64,000 bases of DNA, taken from Nocardiopsis alba DSM 43377. GTDB lineage: Bacteria; Actinomycetota; Actinomycetes; Streptosporangiales; Streptosporangiaceae. Under the pieces are notes generated by a model. It had not been told where the DNA came from. It did not search any database and saw only the letters and a program-made list of their open reading frames with translations. Below are positions 7,943 to 16,920 of this stretch, piece by piece (position 1 is the stretch's first letter; every line of letters begins with the position of its first letter). The position numbers and the translations under genes were made by a program. The stretch is taken from assembly GCF_000341225.1 (NCBI RefSeq), contig NZ_ANAC01000011.1, forward strand, positions 310,001-374,000. Reading direction: 5' to 3'.

Positions 7943-9462
7943 CGTCCCAGCACCGCCTCGACGTATCCGGAGGTGTCCATCAGTCCGGCCGCGGCCTGCG
8001 CGCTCAGGTCCAGCAGGACCTGGGCGCCGAGGCCGATGCACAGGGTGGTCGCGGTCAGGATCAGGCCCGGGATGATCAGGGAGGCCTTGATCTTCGGTCG
8101 GGCGATCGTCTCGGTGACCGTGGAGCCGTTCGAGCCGACGGCGACGGGGGTCCCGTCACCGTTCTCCTCCCGGGGATCCTTGCCCCAGAAGACACCGCCC
8201 CAGATCTTCAGCATCGACATCAGGGTGATGAGGCTGACCCCGATCATCACGACCGCCACGGTCCATTGGGCGTCGTCCACGGCGGCGATGACCAACGTCA
8301 GCTTGGCGACGAAGCCGGAGAAGGGCGGCAGCCCGGCCAGGGAGAAGGCGGCACCCATGAACACCAGTGCCAGGAGGGGTTCGCGTTTGGCGATCCCGCC
8401 CAATCGATCCAGGGCCCCGGTGCCGTGGGTGTGCTCGATCGCCCCCGTCGACAGGAACAGGGACGCCTTCACGATCATGTGGTGGATCAGGTAGAACACA
8501 CCGGCCATGAGGCCGATCTCGGTGAACAGGGCCACGCCCAGCAGGATGTAGCCGATCTGGCTGATCATGTGGAACACCAGGATGGAGCGGGTGGTGTTCT
8601 CGCCGACGGCCCCCAGCACACCGATGAGCATGGTGAGGGTGAAGGCGACGACGCCGATCCACAGGAACTTGGAGTCGCCGTCGAAGACCAAGGCGTACAG
8701 GCGGTAGATCGCGTAGATCGCGACCTTGGTGTGCAGCCCGGAGAACAGGGCGGTGATGGCCGGGGAGGCGAAGGGATAGGTGCGGGCCAGCCAGCCGTGC
8801 ACCGGGACGACCGCGGCCTTGATCGACAGGGCGAGGATGACCACGCCCATGCCGACCGCGACCATGGGCGACTCCTTGGCGGCTCCGGCGAGCTCGCCCA
8901 GGTGGACGGTGCCGGCGGCGGCGTAGACCAGGGCCACGCCGGCCAGGAAGATCGTCGAGGTGAGCAGGTTGACGGTGACGTAGATGCGGCCCGCGCGCAG
9001 GCGGCCCAACGCGCCGAGCATCGCCAACAGTCCGTACGAGGGCAACAGCATGACCTCGATGAACACGAACATGTTGAAGATGTCGCCGGTGAGCAGGGCG
9101 CCGGAGACACCGGCGGTGAGCACCAGCACCAGGGGCGCGAAGAACGTCTTCCTGTCGTCCCCGGTGGCCACCGCGAACATCGAACAGACCAGGGCCAACA
9201 GCGAGGTGGTCCACAGCATCAGCGCGCTGAAGACGTCCGCGACGAACGGGATCGCGATCCCGTTCGGCCACAGCCCCACGTTGTGGGCGTAGACGGCGCC
9301 GTCACGGGTCAGCCAGATCAGCCACGAGGCCGCGAGCATGACGGACGCGCTGGGGGCGAGGAACAGGGTCCTGCGCAACCACAGCGGCCCCGGTAGGAAG
9401 GTCAGCAGCCCCGCCGAAGCCAGGGGGACCGCGACGAAGAGAGGGAGCAACGCGGAATTCAT
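7939..9462 (-). CDS. mnhD: Mrp/Mnh antiporter subunit D (NuoM/N-like)
   Basis: The 507-residue, about 14-helix protein belongs to the proton-translocating NuoL/M/N superfamily. Characteristic residues are visible: the Glu in MFVFIEVMLLPSYGLLA, the Lys-containing helix LALSIKAAVVPVHGWL, and SGLHTKVAIYAIYR. The C-terminal part has a hydrophilic loop (WGKDPREENGDGT) before the last helices. It forms one of the two ion-translocating modules of the antiporter. It overlaps mnhC by 4 nt. Confidence 0.95.
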   Translation of the reverse strand: MNSALLPLFVAVPLASAGLLTFLPGPLWLRRTLFLAPSASVMLAASWLIWLTRDGAVYAHNVGLWPNGIAIPFVADVFSALMLWTTSLLALVCSMFAVATGDDRKTFFAPLVLVLTAGVSGALLTGDIFNMFVFIEVMLLPSYGLLAMLGALGRLRAGRIYVTVNLLTSTIFLAGVALVYAAAGTVHLGELAGAAKESPMVAVGMGVVILALSIKAAVVPVHGWLARTYPFASPAITALFSGLHTKVAIYAIYRLYALVFDGDSKFLWIGVVAFTLTMLIGVLGAVGENTTRSILVFHMISQIGYILLGVALFTEIGLMAGVFYLIHHMIVKASLFLSTGAIEHTHGTGALDRLGGIAKREPLLALVFMGAAFSLAGLPPFSGFVAKLTLVIAAVDDAQWTVAVVMIGVSLITLMSMLKIWGGVFWGKDPREENGDGTPVAVGSNGSTVTETIARPKIKASLIIPGLILTATTLCIGLGAQVLLDLSAQAAAGLMDTSGYVEAVLGR

Positions 9463-9767
9463 GAGGCGTCCTCGGTGTCGTCGTCGCTACCGGAGGCGGC
9501 GAGGGTGAGCATGTAGATCGCGATGGAGAAGGCGATCACGATCGCGGTCAACACGAAGGCCTGGGGCAACGGGTCGGCCATGAACGGGGTCGTCCCGGAC
9601 CCGACCAGGGGCTGGTCCCGGCGGAACACGCCGCCCGCCGACATGATCAGCAGGTTCACCGCGTGCCCCACCAGGAGGAGGCCGAGGACGATGCGGACCA
9701 TGCCGCGCTGGAGCATCAGGTAGACGCCCCCCGCGACCATGATCCCGATGGTGATGGCGAGGGTCAT
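9459..9767 (-). CDS. mnhC: Mrp/Mnh antiporter subunit C (NuoK-like)
   Basis: The 102-residue, three-helix protein is NuoK-like, with RGMVRIVLGLLLVGHAVNLL in helix two and DPLPQAFVLTAIVI in helix three. It overlaps both neighbours by 4 nt, so the whole operon reads as one coupled translation unit. Confidence 0.94.
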   Translation of the reverse strand: MTLAITIGIMVAGGVYLMLQRGMVRIVLGLLLVGHAVNLLIMSAGGVFRRDQPLVGSGTTPFMADPLPQAFVLTAIVIAFSIAIYMLTLAASGSDDDTEDAS

Positions 9768-12661
9768 CGCTTACCTCCGGAGGTGGAGCCGTTCAGGACG
9801 GTGGCGTCGCTCTCGACCGCGGGAGCGGACTCCTCGTCGTCGCCTTCGTCCTTCGACGGCGCCGTCGTGGTCCCGGAGCGGCCCGGTGGGGTGCCGCGTT
9901 CGAGACCGAGTTCGTTGAGCGCGGTGAGCAGCACACCGATGACCGCCAGGTAGACGCCGACGTCGAACACGAAGGCGGTCGTGAAGTGGAAGTAGTCGCC
10001 CCAGGCCAGCGGGATCTCCGCGTGCAGCGGCTTGAGGAAGGAACCGTCCACGAAACCGAGGAACCCGGAGAAGGCCGCGACCACGACACCGGCACCGATG
10101 ATCGCCGGGTAGGCGAGTCGGATACGGGCCCTGGCGTCGCTGGGCGCCGCGAGGTAGAGGAGCGCGAAGGCCGAACCCCCCACGAGACCGGCGATGAAAC
10201 CGCCACCGGGCTCGTTGTGTCCACGGAACAGCAGGTACAGCGACCACACGACCAGCAGCGGCATCAGGTAGCGGCCGACCGTCCGCATCAGGACGGTGTT
10301 GTCGGCGGCCGGGTAGGCGGCGTTGTCGGTGCTCACCACGACCTGGCGGGAGGCGTGCACCGGCAGCAGGTCGCTGGAGCGCAGCACCGCGATGATGATG
10401 AGCCCGGCCACGCCCAGGACGACCAGTTCGCCGAAGGTGTCCAGCGCACGGTAGTCGACCAGGATGGTGTTGACGACGTTGGTGCCGCCGGTGTCGGCCG
10501 GGGCGTGTTCCAGCATGTACTCCGCGACGGCGGACAGTTCTCGACGTCCGGTCATCGCGTAGGCCGCCACACCGGCGCTCAGCCCGGCCGCGATGGCGAT
10601 GACCGCGGTCAGGGCCTTGCGTCCGGCCTTGACCGGGTGGAACCGGCGGGGCAGTCGACGCAGGACCAGGACGGCGACGACCACCGTCAGGATCTCCACG
10701 AGGAACTGGGTGAGGGCCACGTCGAAGGCGCCGAGGAAGAACAGCCACAGCGCCACGGTGAAGCCGGCGACGCCGACCAGGGTCAGACCCGCCATCCGGG
10801 AGCGGGTGATGGTCGCGGCCAGGACGGCGACGGCCATCAGGCCCACGAGGACCCAGTCCAGGCCCATGGTGGTCTGTCCGGCGGGCGACGGCAGGTCCAG
10901 ACCGAACACCGCCACGACCGCGGCCAGGGCGACGATCAGCACGGTGGGGGCGCCCAGGTGGAAGGCGGGCGAGTCGCTGCGGGTGAGGTCGCCGGTGCGG
11001 CGGCCCAGGCGGATGATCCCACTGTGGATCGCCTCGAAGACGTTCACCCCGGTGAAGGGGATGAGGTCCCGGCCCGCCACGGTGTCGCCGACGCGGAGGC
11101 GCCAGGAGACCAGGGCGCCGATACCGATGGCGGCCATCGACATGAACAACGCGGCGTTGAAGCCGTGCCACAGCAGCAGGTGGGCGTCGGCCGCCTGGTG
11201 GGTGGCGTTGAACGCCACCTCGTCGACCATCGGGTCCAGCGCCGGGACGGTCAGGCCGAGCAGCAGACCGCCGAAGGAGGCGATGACCGCCGGGAGCCAG
11301 AAGCCGGAACCGGCCTCCGTGGCGGCGGCCTCCCTGCTCCCCTCCTCGCTACGGGAGGTACCGAAGAAGGTCCGGTACACGAAGCGGAAGGAGTAGGCGA
11401 AGGTGAACACCGAGGCGCCGACCGCGACGACACCGGCGAGCGGGCCGAACCAGCCCGGTCCGGGGGCGTGCAGGAACGACTCGAACAGGTTCTCCTTGCT
11501 GATGAAGCCGAGCAGCGGCGGGATGCCCGCCATCGACAGGGCCGACAGCGTCGCCACGGTCGCGGTGACCGGCATACGGTGCCGCAGGCCGCCGAGCCTG
11601 CGCAGGTCACGGGTGCCGGTTCGGATGTCCACCAGACCGACGACCATGAACAGGGCCGACTTGAAGAGGGCGTGCGCCACGGTGTGCACGGCGGCGGCCA
11701 CGAGGGCGGCCGGGGTGCCCACACCGATGACCGCCACCAGCAGACCGAGCTGGCTCACGGTCGAGAAGGCCGCCAGCCGTTTGAGGTCGGTCTGTTGGAG
11801 GGCGAAGATCGCGCCCATCAGAGCGGTGATCAGACCCGCGGTGATGAGCACGACGTTCCACAGCAGGACGTCGCCGAAGGCCGGGGTGAACCGCATCGCC
11901 AGGTAGATGCCGGCCTTGACCATCGCGGCCGCGTGCAGGTAGGCGCTGACGGGGGTGCTGGCCGCCATGGCGTCCGGCAGCCAGTAGTGGAAGGGGAACT
12001 GGGCGGACTTGGTGAAGACCGCCACGATCACCAGCAGGGCCACCACCGAGACGAAGACGGTGTCACCGGTCCACGAGGTGTCGGCGAGGATCTCGCTCAG
12101 GCTGGTGGTGCCGGTGCGCACGACCAGGAGGACGACCGCGCCCAGCAGGGCCAGCCCGCCCATGGCGGTGAGCAGGAAGGTGCGGATCGCCGGCCGGCTC
12201 GCGGAGGGGCCGGACAGTCCGATCAGGTAGAACGACGCGATCGTGGTGAGCTCCCAGAACACGAAGAGCAGCACGATGTCGTCGGCCAGCACCAGTCCCG
12301 TCATCGCGAACGCGAAGAGGGACATCAGGAAGTAGAAGCCGAGCCTGGGACCCGAGGGGAAGTACCGGGTGGAGTACGCCATGATCAGCGAGCCGATACC
12401 GGTCACGAGCATGGTGAACAGCCAACCGATGCCGTCCATCCGCAGACTGAACTCGACCCCGATCTGTGGCATCCAGGGGCGGGAGAACTCCAGCGGAGTG
12501 CCCGCGCCCAGGACCTGGGGCGCCTGTAGGGCGACCAGCACGGTCAGGGCGAGGAACACGGCGGCTATGGGCCATCCGGAGTCACGCCCCAGGTACCTGT
12601 TCAGTAAAGGGGTGCTCGCGACGGTCACGGCGAGCACGATGAGGAGAAGCAGCAGCACCAC
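9764..12661 (-). CDS. mnhA: Mrp/Mnh antiporter subunit A fused to subunit B
   Basis: The 965-residue protein joins a NuoL-like MnhA (about residues 1-760, with SAQFPFHYWLPDAMAASTPV and KAGIYLAMRF) to a MnhB domain (from about residue 790, with RTVGRYLMPLLVVWSLYLL and HNEPGGGFIAGLVGG). Fusion of A and B is common in actinobacteria and explains why no separate mnhB is present. The complex exchanges Na+ or K+ for protons and supports pH and salt tolerance. Translation probably starts at GTG 12661 with AAAGGA upstream. The C-terminal tail is long, acidic and serine-rich. Confidence 0.94.
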   Translation of the reverse strand: MVLLLLLIVLAVTVASTPLLNRYLGRDSGWPIAAVFLALTVLVALQAPQVLGAGTPLEFSRPWMPQIGVEFSLRMDGIGWLFTMLVTGIGSLIMAYSTRYFPSGPRLGFYFLMSLFAFAMTGLVLADDIVLLFVFWELTTIASFYLIGLSGPSASRPAIRTFLLTAMGGLALLGAVVLLVVRTGTTSLSEILADTSWTGDTVFVSVVALLVIVAVFTKSAQFPFHYWLPDAMAASTPVSAYLHAAAMVKAGIYLAMRFTPAFGDVLLWNVVLITAGLITALMGAIFALQQTDLKRLAAFSTVSQLGLLVAVIGVGTPAALVAAAVHTVAHALFKSALFMVVGLVDIRTGTRDLRRLGGLRHRMPVTATVATLSALSMAGIPPLLGFISKENLFESFLHAPGPGWFGPLAGVVAVGASVFTFAYSFRFVYRTFFGTSRSEEGSREAAATEAGSGFWLPAVIASFGGLLLGLTVPALDPMVDEVAFNATHQAADAHLLLWHGFNAALFMSMAAIGIGALVSWRLRVGDTVAGRDLIPFTGVNVFEAIHSGIIRLGRRTGDLTRSDSPAFHLGAPTVLIVALAAVVAVFGLDLPSPAGQTTMGLDWVLVGLMAVAVLAATITRSRMAGLTLVGVAGFTVALWLFFLGAFDVALTQFLVEILTVVVAVLVLRRLPRRFHPVKAGRKALTAVIAIAAGLSAGVAAYAMTGRRELSAVAEYMLEHAPADTGGTNVVNTILVDYRALDTFGELVVLGVAGLIIIAVLRSSDLLPVHASRQVVVSTDNAAYPAADNTVLMRTVGRYLMPLLVVWSLYLLFRGHNEPGGGFIAGLVGGSAFALLYLAAPSDARARIRLAYPAIIGAGVVVAAFSGFLGFVDGSFLKPLHAEIPLAWGDYFHFTTAFVFDVGVYLAVIGVLLTALNELGLERGTPPGRSGTTTAPSKDEGDDEESAPAVESDATVLNGSTSGGKR

Positions 12662-12980
12662 GCCACTGTCCTTTCACGGCTGAGCACCACGAGGCGGGCC
12701 GGGGGAGCCGATGAGGGCCCGGCCGACGGACGCGGTGTGACGGAGCGGAAGGTGGTTCTCGGGGGGTCTGGACGTCAGACGGACCCCGGCGGGCAGGCAC
12801 TGAGCTCGCCGTGGGCGTTGGTGCCCCAGGACGTCACGTATCCGTTGGTGCCGAGGGGAAGGCCGTGCTGGTCCGGGAGGACGGACGGCTCTGAGAAGCG
12901 GCTTCGCCGCAGGGCGCGGCGGGGCGCGGAGAGGTCGGGCGTCATGCGTTGGTCGCTCCGGTGACATGGGTCGGTCAGGA

Positions 12981-13006
12981 CGCCGACCAGTCTTCCCGGC
13001 ACACCT
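12981..13006 (+). repeat. 26-bp perfect inverted repeat, left arm
   Basis: These bases (beginning CGCCGACCAG) are the exact reverse complement of 13218-13243. The arms are separated by 211 bp of unusually AT-rich DNA. No obvious target-site duplication flanks them. Confidence 0.92.
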
Positions 13007-13217
13007 TGAGCGGCGAGTGACGCCGCGCCCATGTTCGTTGATACGAGGGAGTATGTCCAGTTCGAGATGGTTTCTCTTTGGGAAAATCCCTCGTCAACGC
13101 GTGGGCGTTCCCTTCAATATAACCCCTGAACAGGTAAAATAACCCTTCGCCCACGACTCGGCATCGGATGGCCTCAACCTGGGTACACCGGAGCTTCGAG
13201 GGCATATGGTCCTGTTC

Positions 13218-13243
13218 AGGTGTGCCGGGAAGACTGGTCGGCG
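13218..13243 (-). repeat. 26-bp perfect inverted repeat, right arm
   Basis: Exact reverse complement of 12981-13006. It ends 34 bp before the start codon of the alpha/beta hydrolase gene, in its promoter/leader region. Confidence 0.92.
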
Positions 13244-13277
13244 AAGGCGTTGTCCCCTACCCGAAACCAAGGTGCCC

Positions 13278-14195
13278 ATGTCGGAGACCACCGTTCACGG
13301 CGCGCGCGTCTACCGCTCGGAGTCGGCGGAGAGAAGAATCCGAGGCTGGTGCGAGGACCGGCTCTCGGAGTACCCCGATCTGCGCTCCCTCCCCGAGATC
13401 CCCACCTCGCTCGGCCCCACGCGGGCCTTCCGTTTCGATGGTGGTCGCGGCGCGCCGGTGGTGGTGCTCAGTGGCACCAACTTCAACAGCGCGCTCAGCG
13501 CCTCCCCCGCCTCGGACATGAGCGAGGAACGCGACGTCGTCCTGGTCGACCTGCCCGGCCAGCCTGGGCTGAGCTGTGGGGTCCGCCCCAAGGGCCACCG
13601 GGCCCGAGCCTACGGCGCCTGGTTCGACGAGGTGCTGCCCACGCTGGTGGACCGCCCCGCGATCGTGCTCGGTCATTCCCTCGGCGCGGCCGTGGCCCTG
13701 GCCGGGACTCCGTCCGCGCTGGTCAAGGGGCTGGTCCTGGTCGGCCCGGCGGGGCTGACGCACGCCGCGACCTCGCCCGAACTGATGCGCGTCGCCCTTC
13801 CGTGGATGGTCGGCCCCCGCGACGACAAGAGCAGCAGGCTGCTGAACCTCATGAGCGGACCGGACTTCCGTCACCCCGTCCATCCGTTCGCGGGGTGGAT
13901 GACGATGGTGGGCCGTGAGTGCCGTACCAGCCTGGCGCCGGGGCCGCTGTCCACCGAGGCGCTGTTGGCCTGGCAGGGCCACAACGTCGCCGTGGTCACC
14001 GGTGAGGACGACACGTTCTTCCCGCCGTCCCGGCTGCACGCTCCGGCCCGCAGGTTCCTCGACACCGAGCTGTGCGTCCTGCCGGGCGCGGGCCATCTGG
14101 CCCCCTACGAGTTCCCGGAGGAGGTCCGGGAGCTGGTCACCCACGCCGACGGTCGAGGGGACGGGATCGCTCAGGACGAGGCCACCGCCCCCTGA
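13278..14195 (+). CDS. Alpha/beta hydrolase
   Basis: The 305-residue protein has an alpha/beta-hydrolase fold. The nucleophile elbow is VLGHSLGAAVALA (Ser in GHSLG), the acid is likely the first Asp of VTGEDDTFF, and the catalytic His lies in GAGHLAPYEFPEEV. The strand DVVLVDLPGQPGLS precedes the elbow as usual. No signal peptide is seen, so it is cytoplasmic. Its substrate, probably an ester or lactone, cannot be told. The ATG at 13278 was preferred to an earlier ATG at 13206, which would put the right arm of the inverted repeat into coding sequence. Confidence 0.82.
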   Translation: MSETTVHGARVYRSESAERRIRGWCEDRLSEYPDLRSLPEIPTSLGPTRAFRFDGGRGAPVVVLSGTNFNSALSASPASDMSEERDVVLVDLPGQPGLSCGVRPKGHRARAYGAWFDEVLPTLVDRPAIVLGHSLGAAVALAGTPSALVKGLVLVGPAGLTHAATSPELMRVALPWMVGPRDDKSSRLLNLMSGPDFRHPVHPFAGWMTMVGRECRTSLAPGPLSTEALLAWQGHNVAVVTGEDDTFFPPSRLHAPARRFLDTELCVLPGAGHLAPYEFPEEVRELVTHADGRGDGIAQDEATAP

Positions 14196-14211
14196 GGGGA
14201 CTCCGCGCGCC

Positions 14212-15084
14212 TCAGCGGTCCAGGAGGCGAACGACGGTGTGCTCGCCGATGGCGGCCAGGAGAGGGTGGTCGTCGGTGGTGGTGATGAGCACCGAGGCGT
14301 AGACGACCGCCCAGGCACGGGCCCGGGACCAGGTGTGGTCGTCCACTCCGGTGATCCGGTCGCGCAGCCGTGCGTGGTCCTCGGGGCCGAAGGTCGTCCA
14401 CGCGGTCGCCAGGTCGGTGGCGGGGTCTCCCGAGGTGAGGTCGCCGAAGTCCAGTACGGCCGCGAGTCCCGTGTCGTCGACCAGGACGTTGGCCGGGTGG
14501 AGGTCGCCGTGCAGCCACAGGGCGGGCCCCTTCCAGGCCGGGGTGTCGACCAGCGAGTTCCACAGGTCGAGGAGCTCGACCGCTCGAGGGTGGGAGGACC
14601 CGGTGAGACGTTCGACGATCCGTGCGTGGCGATCGCGCAGGGGGACGCCTCGGACCGGGTTCCTCGGCGCCTCCTCCGGCGCGGGCACGTGCAACCGCTC
14701 CAGGAAGATCGCGAGGGGTTCGACCAGGGTGCCGCGTTCGCCGACCGGGGCCTCCGCCGCCGTACGTCCCTCGAACCACGGGGCGACCGACCAGGACCAG
14801 GGGTAGCCCCGACCGGGTGAGCCCGTGCGCAGCGGGACCGGAACGGGCACGCCCACCCGCGCGGTGATCTCGGGAAGCCATCGCTGCTCGTTCACGATGA
14901 GCCGGGCGCCGGCCTCGCGCCTGGGCATGCGCACGCACAACCGTTCGCCCAGCCTCAGCAGGACGTTGTCCCAACCGTGGGCGACGGCCTCGATCGGCAG
15001 GTCGGCCAGGTCGGGGTGCTGGTCGTGGAGGAGGGAACGGACGAGCGCGGGGGTGACGTCGACCTCCGCTTCGGGGGTGCGCAT
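14212..15084 (-). CDS. Aminoglycoside phosphotransferase (APH) family kinase
   Basis: The 290-residue protein has an APH/choline-kinase fold. The Brenner motif LHGDLHPANVLVDD supplies the catalytic Asp, and VLDFGDLTSGDPATDLA is the metal-binding DFG-like motif with the family-typical second Asp. The N-terminal lobe has VRMPRREAGARLIVNEQRWLP. Members phosphorylate aminoglycosides, macrolides or ordinary metabolites. Nothing in the context points to resistance. It ends 16 bp from the convergent hydrolase gene. Confidence 0.85.
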   Translation of the reverse strand: MRTPEAEVDVTPALVRSLLHDQHPDLADLPIEAVAHGWDNVLLRLGERLCVRMPRREAGARLIVNEQRWLPEITARVGVPVPVPLRTGSPGRGYPWSWSVAPWFEGRTAAEAPVGERGTLVEPLAIFLERLHVPAPEEAPRNPVRGVPLRDRHARIVERLTGSSHPRAVELLDLWNSLVDTPAWKGPALWLHGDLHPANVLVDDTGLAAVLDFGDLTSGDPATDLATAWTTFGPEDHARLRDRITGVDDHTWSRARAWAVVYASVLITTTDDHPLLAAIGEHTVVRLLDR

Positions 15085-15103
15085 GGTTCCAGTGTCACCG
15101 GGC

Positions 15104-15859
15104 TCAGTAGTAGACCGCGAGGGGGCCGTTGGGGCCGTCCACGACGGTCACCGGGGTCTCGAACACCCGGGTCAGCACCTCGTCGGTCATGATCCGCTCC
15201 GGGGTCCCGTACTCGACGACGGAACCGTCCTTGACCGCGCAGATCCGGTCGGCGTAGTGCCCCGCGAAGTTGATGTCGTGCAGCACGATCACGATCGTGC
15301 GGTCCAGCTCCTCGGCCGCGCGGCGCAGGTGCTTCATCATCTGCACCGAGTGGCGCATGTCGAGGTTGTTGAGCGGCTCGTCGAGCAGGACGTACTCGGT
15401 GTCCTGGGAGAGCACCATCGCCACGTAGGCGCGCTGGCGCTGGCCGCCCGAGAGCTGGTCGAGATAGCGGTGCTCCAGGTCGGTGAGGTCCAGGAAGTCG
15501 ATCGCCCGGCTGATGATCTCCTCGTCGGCCACGGTCAGGCGCCCCTTGGAGTAGGGGAAGCGGCCGAAGGCGACCAGCTGGCGCACGGTCAGGCGGGTGA
15601 CGAAGTGGTTCTCCTGCCGCAGGATCGACACGATCTTGGCCAGATCCTTGGACGCGGTCTCGACCACGTCGTACCCGGCGATCTCGATGGTGCCCTCGTC
15701 GAGACCGAGCAGCCGGCCCATCATGGTCAGCAGGGTCGACTTGCCTGCACCGTTGGGGCCCACGAGCGCGGTCAGGCCGCCCTTGGGGAGTTCCAGGTCC
15801 ACGGGGCCGATCGTGACCTCGCCGCCGTAGTCCTTGCGCACACCCTTCAGCGTGATCAC
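15104..15859 (-). CDS. Iron-siderophore ABC transporter, ATP-binding protein
   Basis: The 251-residue ATPase has Walker A GPNGAGKST, Q-loop ILRQENHF, signature LSGGQRQRAYVAM, Walker B YVLLDEPLNNLD and switch His VLHDINFAGHYAD, which together place it in the FepC/ViuC family of iron-chelate importers. It is the last gene of the siderophore-uptake operon and overlaps the second permease gene by 4 nt. Confidence 0.93.
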   Translation of the reverse strand: MITLKGVRKDYGGEVTIGPVDLELPKGGLTALVGPNGAGKSTLLTMMGRLLGLDEGTIEIAGYDVVETASKDLAKIVSILRQENHFVTRLTVRQLVAFGRFPYSKGRLTVADEEIISRAIDFLDLTDLEHRYLDQLSGGQRQRAYVAMVLSQDTEYVLLDEPLNNLDMRHSVQMMKHLRRAAEELDRTIVIVLHDINFAGHYADRICAVKDGSVVEYGTPERIMTDEVLTRVFETPVTVVDGPNGPLAVYY

Positions 15860-16920
15860 AGCCGGCCCTTTCTGAGAATGACGAACAGGAACACCAGACC
15901 GCCGACGAGCTCGATGATGATCGAGACCACGCCGTTCGCGTAGAAGATGTTCCGCATGACGAAGTACGCGCCGCTGAGCACGACGAAGCAGGTCAGCACC
16001 GCCACCGGGAACACGTACCGGTGGTCGTGGGTATCGGCGAACTGGTAGGCGAGGGTGGCCACGAGGAACCCGAGGAAGGTCATCGGGCCGATGAGGGCGG
16101 TCGAGACCGCCATCAGGATCGACACCAGGAACAGCACGCGCATGGTCTCGCGGCGGTGGTTCAGTCCCAGACCCACACTGGCGTCACGACCGAGCGCGAC
16201 GATGTTCAGCCGTCGTGAACTCCACAGCAGCACGGCGGTCGCGCCCAGACACAGCGGGACGGCGATCGGCAGGTAGGAGGCGTCGGCGTTGGCGATGTTG
16301 CCGAACAGGCGGGCGGCGAGCACGTCGAACTCGCTCGGGGTGAGCAGTCGCTGCATGAAGGTGGAGACCGAGGCCAGGCCGCCACCGATGACGATGCCGA
16401 TCAGCAGCATGACCTGGAGGTTGCCGTACCTGCCGGACAGCAGCCAGCCGTACAGCAGCATCGAGAGCCCGACCATGAGCGCGATCTGGAGCAGGAACTG
16501 CGAGACCCCCTGGATCGCGATGATCCCGGCGACGCCGAGGAAGTACACGGCGGTGGTCTGGATCGCGATGTAGAGGGCCTCGAACCCCATGATCGAGGGG
16601 GTGATGATGCGGTTGTTGGTGACGGTCTGGAAGCTCACCGTGGCCACGGCCTGGCAGATCGCGACCACGATCATGACCACCAGGTTGGTGGAGCGCATCT
16701 CGGCGATGCGCCAGAAGCCGTCCGACCCGACGGGCATCGGGTTGTTCCAGGCGAGCAGCCCGAAGGCGAAGCCGACCGCGAGGATCGAGAGGACCGTGAC
16801 GATGGTCCAGTAACGGCGGCGGGCACGCCCGGTGGACAGGGTGCGGGAGGTTCGAGCGGGGGACGGTGCCGCGGCGGGCGGCTCGGTCACGCGAGAGCGG
16901 GAAGCGGTCATCTCAGCCAC
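15856..16920 (-). CDS. Iron-siderophore ABC transporter permease (FecCD family), second
   Basis: The 354-residue membrane protein of the BtuC/FecCD fold has 9-10 helices. The ATPase-coupling region is LGLNHRRETMRVLFLVSI, followed by IGPMTFLGFLVATLAYQ. It pairs with the upstream permease to make a heterodimeric channel. The N-terminus is longer than usual and rich in Ser, Arg and Ala. Its start overlaps the upstream gene by 8 nt, so ATG codons a few residues in are also possible. Confidence 0.92.
   Translation of the reverse strand: MAEMTASRSRVTEPPAAAPSPARTSRTLSTGRARRRYWTIVTVLSILAVGFAFGLLAWNNPMPVGSDGFWRIAEMRSTNLVVMIVVAICQAVATVSFQTVTNNRIITPSIMGFEALYIAIQTTAVYFLGVAGIIAIQGVSQFLLQIALMVGLSMLLYGWLLSGRYGNLQVMLLIGIVIGGGLASVSTFMQRLLTPSEFDVLAARLFGNIANADASYLPIAVPLCLGATAVLLWSSRRLNIVALGRDASVGLGLNHRRETMRVLFLVSILMAVSTALIGPMTFLGFLVATLAYQFADTHDHRYVFPVAVLTCFVVLSGAYFVMRNIFYANGVVSIIIELVGGLVFLFVILRKGRL

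Larger units (their letters stand above)
12662..13277. other. Gene-poor 616-bp patch with inverted repeat and AT-rich core
   Basis: No convincing full gene is visible. The left part on the minus strand (12778-12867) encodes a stretch reading GYVTSWGTNAHGEL, which looks like one RCC1-type blade without the rest of the protein. The right part holds two 26-bp inverted arms (12981-13006 and 13218-13243) around an AT-rich core with smaller dyads. The mnhA promoter must lie near 12670-12720. Confidence 0.6.

Noticed and set aside
9986..12529. An 847-codon open frame antisense to mnhA
   Set aside because: Same low-complexity composition. The opposite strand has clear Mnh homology over the full length.
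12975..13205. Minus-strand 76-codon ORF inside the inverted-repeat patch
   Set aside because: It reads through the AT-rich core and one repeat arm, has no ribosome site and no recognisable protein.
14212..15084. Antibiotic-resistance gene (APH family)
   Set aside because: The fold is clear but no resistance subfamily residues or antibiotic genes are nearby. It is kept as a generic APH-type kinase.
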